A stretch of 64,000 bases of DNA, from NCBI RefSeq assembly GCF_010550695.1, contig NZ_JAAGOB010000002.1:62001-126000 (forward strand). Direction: 5' to 3'. Shown here in pieces: positions 61,956 through 64,000 of the stretch. A program made the position numbers and the translations under genes. The notes beneath the pieces are model-generated. The model saw only the letters and a program-made list of their open reading frames with translations. It was not told where the DNA came from and did not search any database. How positions within the stretch are numbered: position 1 is the stretch's first letter; every line of letters begins with the position of its first letter. Origin of the DNA: Phytoactinopolyspora alkaliphila. GTDB lineage: Bacteria > Actinomycetota > Actinomycetes > Jiangellales > Jiangellaceae.

Positions 61956-63572
61956 CTACTCTTCGACTCCGCTCACCATGTTGTAGTAGAAGATGAACGA
62001 CGGGTCGAGGGTCTCTTCGACACCGGTGACGCCGTCCCGGACTGCGGCGATCTGGTCGCGCTGCCACAGCTGGATGATCGGAGCTTCCTCCGCCACGATC
62101 CGGGTGGCGTCTTCGATCGCCGCGACCCGGGCATCCTGGTCGGTGTCAGTACGGATCACCTCGATGAGCTGGTCCATCTCATCGTTGCTGTATCCGTAGT
62201 TGAGGAAGTTCTCCGTGTGGAAGAACGGCACGATGTAGTTCGACGCGTCCGGGAAGTCCGGGAACCAGCCCAGGTCGAAGGCGTCCATGCTGCCGTCCGA
62301 GAACACCGTGGAGTACTGGCCCCAGGACAGCTGCTCGAGGGTGACGTCGAACAGGCCGCTGTCTTCCAGCTGCCGCTCGATCTCGCCGTACATGTCGCCG
62401 ATCTCGGCGCCGTAGCGGTCCGGCATCCACCACAGGTCGAAGGAGACCGGGGTCTCGACGCCGGCGTCGGCGAGGATCTGCTCCGCCGCGGCGACGTCGG
62501 GCTCACCGTACTGCTCCTGGAACGACGGGACGTGACCCGCGACGCCCTCCGGCACCGGGCCGTACAGCGGCGTCACCGTGCCGCGGTAGACGGACTCGGC
62601 GATGGCATCCCGGTCGATGATCTGGGCGATCGCCTGCCGCACGGCCGGCTCGTCGAACGGCTCCCGGCTGACCTGGAGCACCATGTAGTTGATCTCGGTG
62701 CCTTCACCGACCACCACGTTGACGCCGCGGTCGGCGCCGTTCTCCTCGAGGTCGGCGATGTCGGTCACGGACAGGCTGCGGTAGGCGATCATCACCTCGC
62801 CCTCTTCGATGGCCTGCTTCAGCGCGGACTCCTGCTGGTAGAACTGGAGCAGGACACCGCTGTTGTTGAGCGGGCGGTCGCCGGAGTAGTTCGCGTTGAT
62901 GCCCAGCTGGATCTGCTGGGTGACGTCGAACGACTCGATCGTGTACGGACCGGAGCCGAACGCCTGATCGTTGGGCTGCAGGGCGTCCGCCGGGTAGGAC
63001 ATCGGGACGATCGACGCGGCCGCCGTGGTCAGGATGTAGGGCAAGGTCGCGTCAGCAGTCGACAGGTTGAACACCACGGTGGACTCATCGGTGGCCTCGA
63101 CGCTCTCGATCGTGGCCAGCAGCTCCCAGCCGCCCGACTCGTGCTCGATGGCCTTCTGCCGCTCGATGGAGTGCACGACGTTCTCGGCGGTCAGCTCGCT
63201 GCCGTCGGAGAACAGCAGGCCGCTCTTAAGCGTGCAGCTGTAGGTGGTGTCGTCGACCCAGTCGCAGCTCTCGGCCGCGTCCGGCTGGGGGTCCGTCTCA
63301 CCGAGCGGCACCGCGAGCAGCCGCTGGTAGACGTTGTAGGCGATGTTCCAGGACGGCTTGTCGTAGGCGCCAGCCGGGTCGACGTTGGTAACGGTGTCGG
63401 TCGTGCCGAGCACGATGGGCAGCTCCGAGGTGGGCTCTTCGACATCCGCGTCGTCGCCATTGGCGGCGCCGTTGGCGTCAGCCGGTTCCTCGTCGTCTCC
63501 ACCGCATGCTGCCAACACGAGCGCGCCCGCCGCCGCGAGTGCGGCCGCGGCTCTGAACCTCCGTGTGCGCAT
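61956..63572 (-). CDS. Family 5 extracellular substrate-binding lipoprotein (peptide/opine-type ABC transporter)
   Basis: 538 aa from the ATG at 63572, which has GAGGTGG ideally placed; an upstream GTG at 63581 would overlap it. Lipobox VLAAC near residue 21, then an acidic linker. The SBP_bac_5 sequence includes YNVYQRLLAVPLG, LKSGLLFSDGSELTAENVVHSIER, GSGPYTIESFD and RQAIAQIIDRDAIAESVYRG. The motif FDLGWFPDFPDASNYIVPFFH is typical of dipeptide/oligopeptide binders. It heads the five-gene operon; separation by a hairpin would raise its expression over the permeases. Confidence 0.95.
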   Translation of the reverse strand: MRTRRFRAAAALAAAGALVLAACGGDDEEPADANGAANGDDADVEEPTSELPIVLGTTDTVTNVDPAGAYDKPSWNIAYNVYQRLLAVPLGETDPQPDAAESCDWVDDTTYSCTLKSGLLFSDGSELTAENVVHSIERQKAIEHESGGWELLATIESVEATDESTVVFNLSTADATLPYILTTAAASIVPMSYPADALQPNDQAFGSGPYTIESFDVTQQIQLGINANYSGDRPLNNSGVLLQFYQQESALKQAIEEGEVMIAYRSLSVTDIADLEENGADRGVNVVVGEGTEINYMVLQVSREPFDEPAVRQAIAQIIDRDAIAESVYRGTVTPLYGPVPEGVAGHVPSFQEQYGEPDVAAAEQILADAGVETPVSFDLWWMPDRYGAEIGDMYGEIERQLEDSGLFDVTLEQLSWGQYSTVFSDGSMDAFDLGWFPDFPDASNYIVPFFHTENFLNYGYSNDEMDQLIEVIRTDTDQDARVAAIEDATRIVAEEAPIIQLWQRDQIAAVRDGVTGVEETLDPSFIFYYNMVSGVEE

Positions 63573-63711
63573 TAGGTCCACCTCGATGTTCTAGGAGTGT
63601 GGCCGCCATCGTGACGGCTGGGGTGTTTCTCGGCAGGTTAGTCGCTTCATGACCCCGTGTGCGATGGACCGAGATCCCACTCAGGTAACGATCCGGTCAC
63701 GCCGGGTGACC

Positions 63712-63733
63712 CCTTCCGTCACGTGACGGAAGG
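63712..63733. promoter_or_regulatory. 22-bp perfect palindrome in divergent region
   Basis: CCTTCCGTCACG with its exact complement, centred on CACGTG. It lies 140 bp upstream of the binding protein and 82 bp upstream of the FAD oxidoreductase, a position fitting a shared operator. Confidence 0.6.
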
Positions 63734-63814
63734 ACCCCCGACCGGGGTTCGACGTATGTGGTGAACTGGCCCGAAGGCGCTGTCAGCAGCGCTGAAATGT
63801 GACATATTGCGCCT

Positions 63815-64000
63815 GTGCCTGCCAGCCCTTCCGCAGACGTGATCGTCATCGGCGCGGGCGTCGTCGGCGCCTCGTGCGCGTGGTACGCCGCACGCGCGGG
63901 GCTGAAGGTGACGGTCGTGGACCGCGGCGCCGTCGCCGGCGGGACCACCGGTGCCGGCGAGGGGAACATCCTCGTCTCCGACAAGCCCGCGGGCCACGAA
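63815..64000 (+). CDS. FAD-dependent oxidoreductase (DAO family), truncated at the right edge
   Basis: 62 codons from a GTG at 63815 remain open to the window end. The FAD-binding motif VIVIGAGVVGASCAWYAARAGLKVTVVDRG is clear, followed by GGTTGAGEGNILVSDKP. The last phrase is typical of DAO-type amine or hydroxyproline/opine oxidoreductase subunits. It is divergent from the peptide/opine-type operon, so its substrate may be imported by that system; this is inference. Confidence 0.82.
   Translation, partial: MPASPSADVIVIGAGVVGASCAWYAARAGLKVTVVDRGAVAGGTTGAGEGNILVSDKPAGHE

Overview
The window is high-GC DNA with G/C-rich third codon positions, many GTG starts and dense gene packing. Its contents indicate an actinomycete (Actinomycetota): a four-gene conservon (roadblock, DUF742 and GTPase behind a NIT-type sensor kinase), an F420-0-type ABC transporter beside an F420-dependent LLM oxidoreductase, a groES-groEL operon with a His-rich GroEL tail and CIRCE operators, and the glmM-rpsI-rplM and glmS-acpS-nnr-alr-tsaE order. 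I cannot name the species. A Jiangella-like soil actinomycete is possible but unproven. No rRNA, tRNA, CRISPR array, transposase or phage gene was seen.

Layout. 1-1921 is a truncated secreted polysaccharide lyase (PL8). 2034-6554 holds guaB, an alpha/beta hydrolase divergent from an HxlR regulator, and an aminotransferase. 6831-10763 is the F420-0-type ABC cassette, convergent with an LLM oxidoreductase. 10992-13071 is groEL/groES. 13378-20256 holds a receptor Ser/Thr kinase, two M20 amidohydrolases, a methyltransferase and a YbdK-type ligase. 20505-24762 is an SsuABC/NMT1-like ABC operon. Divergent from it, 25127-29853 is an MHYT membrane protein followed by the conservon cvnABCD. 29891-40522 (minus strand) is a housekeeping block: GH3, tsaD, rimI, tsaB, tsaE, hydrolase, alr, nnr, acpS. 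It is interrupted by a plus-strand esterase and a frameshifted pentapeptide gene. 40672-46584 holds a frameshifted small membrane gene, glmS, coaA, ThuA, a PP2C phosphatase and a GNAT protein. 46709-49156 is glmM/rpsI/rplM. 49419-54793 holds a histidine phosphatase, a SnoaL protein, an ABC-F protein, and a CoA-transferase followed by a glutaryl-CoA-type dehydrogenase. 55068-57223 holds a C45 peptidase and a HAD hydrolase. 57262-63572 is a complete peptide/opine-type ABC operon, divergent from a truncated FAD oxidoreductase at the right edge.

Functional themes. Cell-wall precursor supply (glmS, glmM, alr), t6A tRNA modification (tsaB, tsaD, tsaE), metabolite repair (nnr), CoA and ACP maturation (coaA, acpS), phospho-signalling (kinase, PP2C) and nutrient uptake (three ABC systems plus the F420-0-type cassette).

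The least expected signal is between genes. A 94-bp palindrome occurs twice (10784-10877 and 45477-45570). A second repeat with a 19-nt core occurs at three sites (about 6574-6643, 29854-29884, 54997-55062). Several other long hairpins sit mostly at convergent gene ends, in two cases with stop codons inside the stem. These look like families of dispersed palindromic repeats, perhaps reused as terminators. Two small genes (35108-35568 and 40672-40954) each appear broken by a single-base frameshift.
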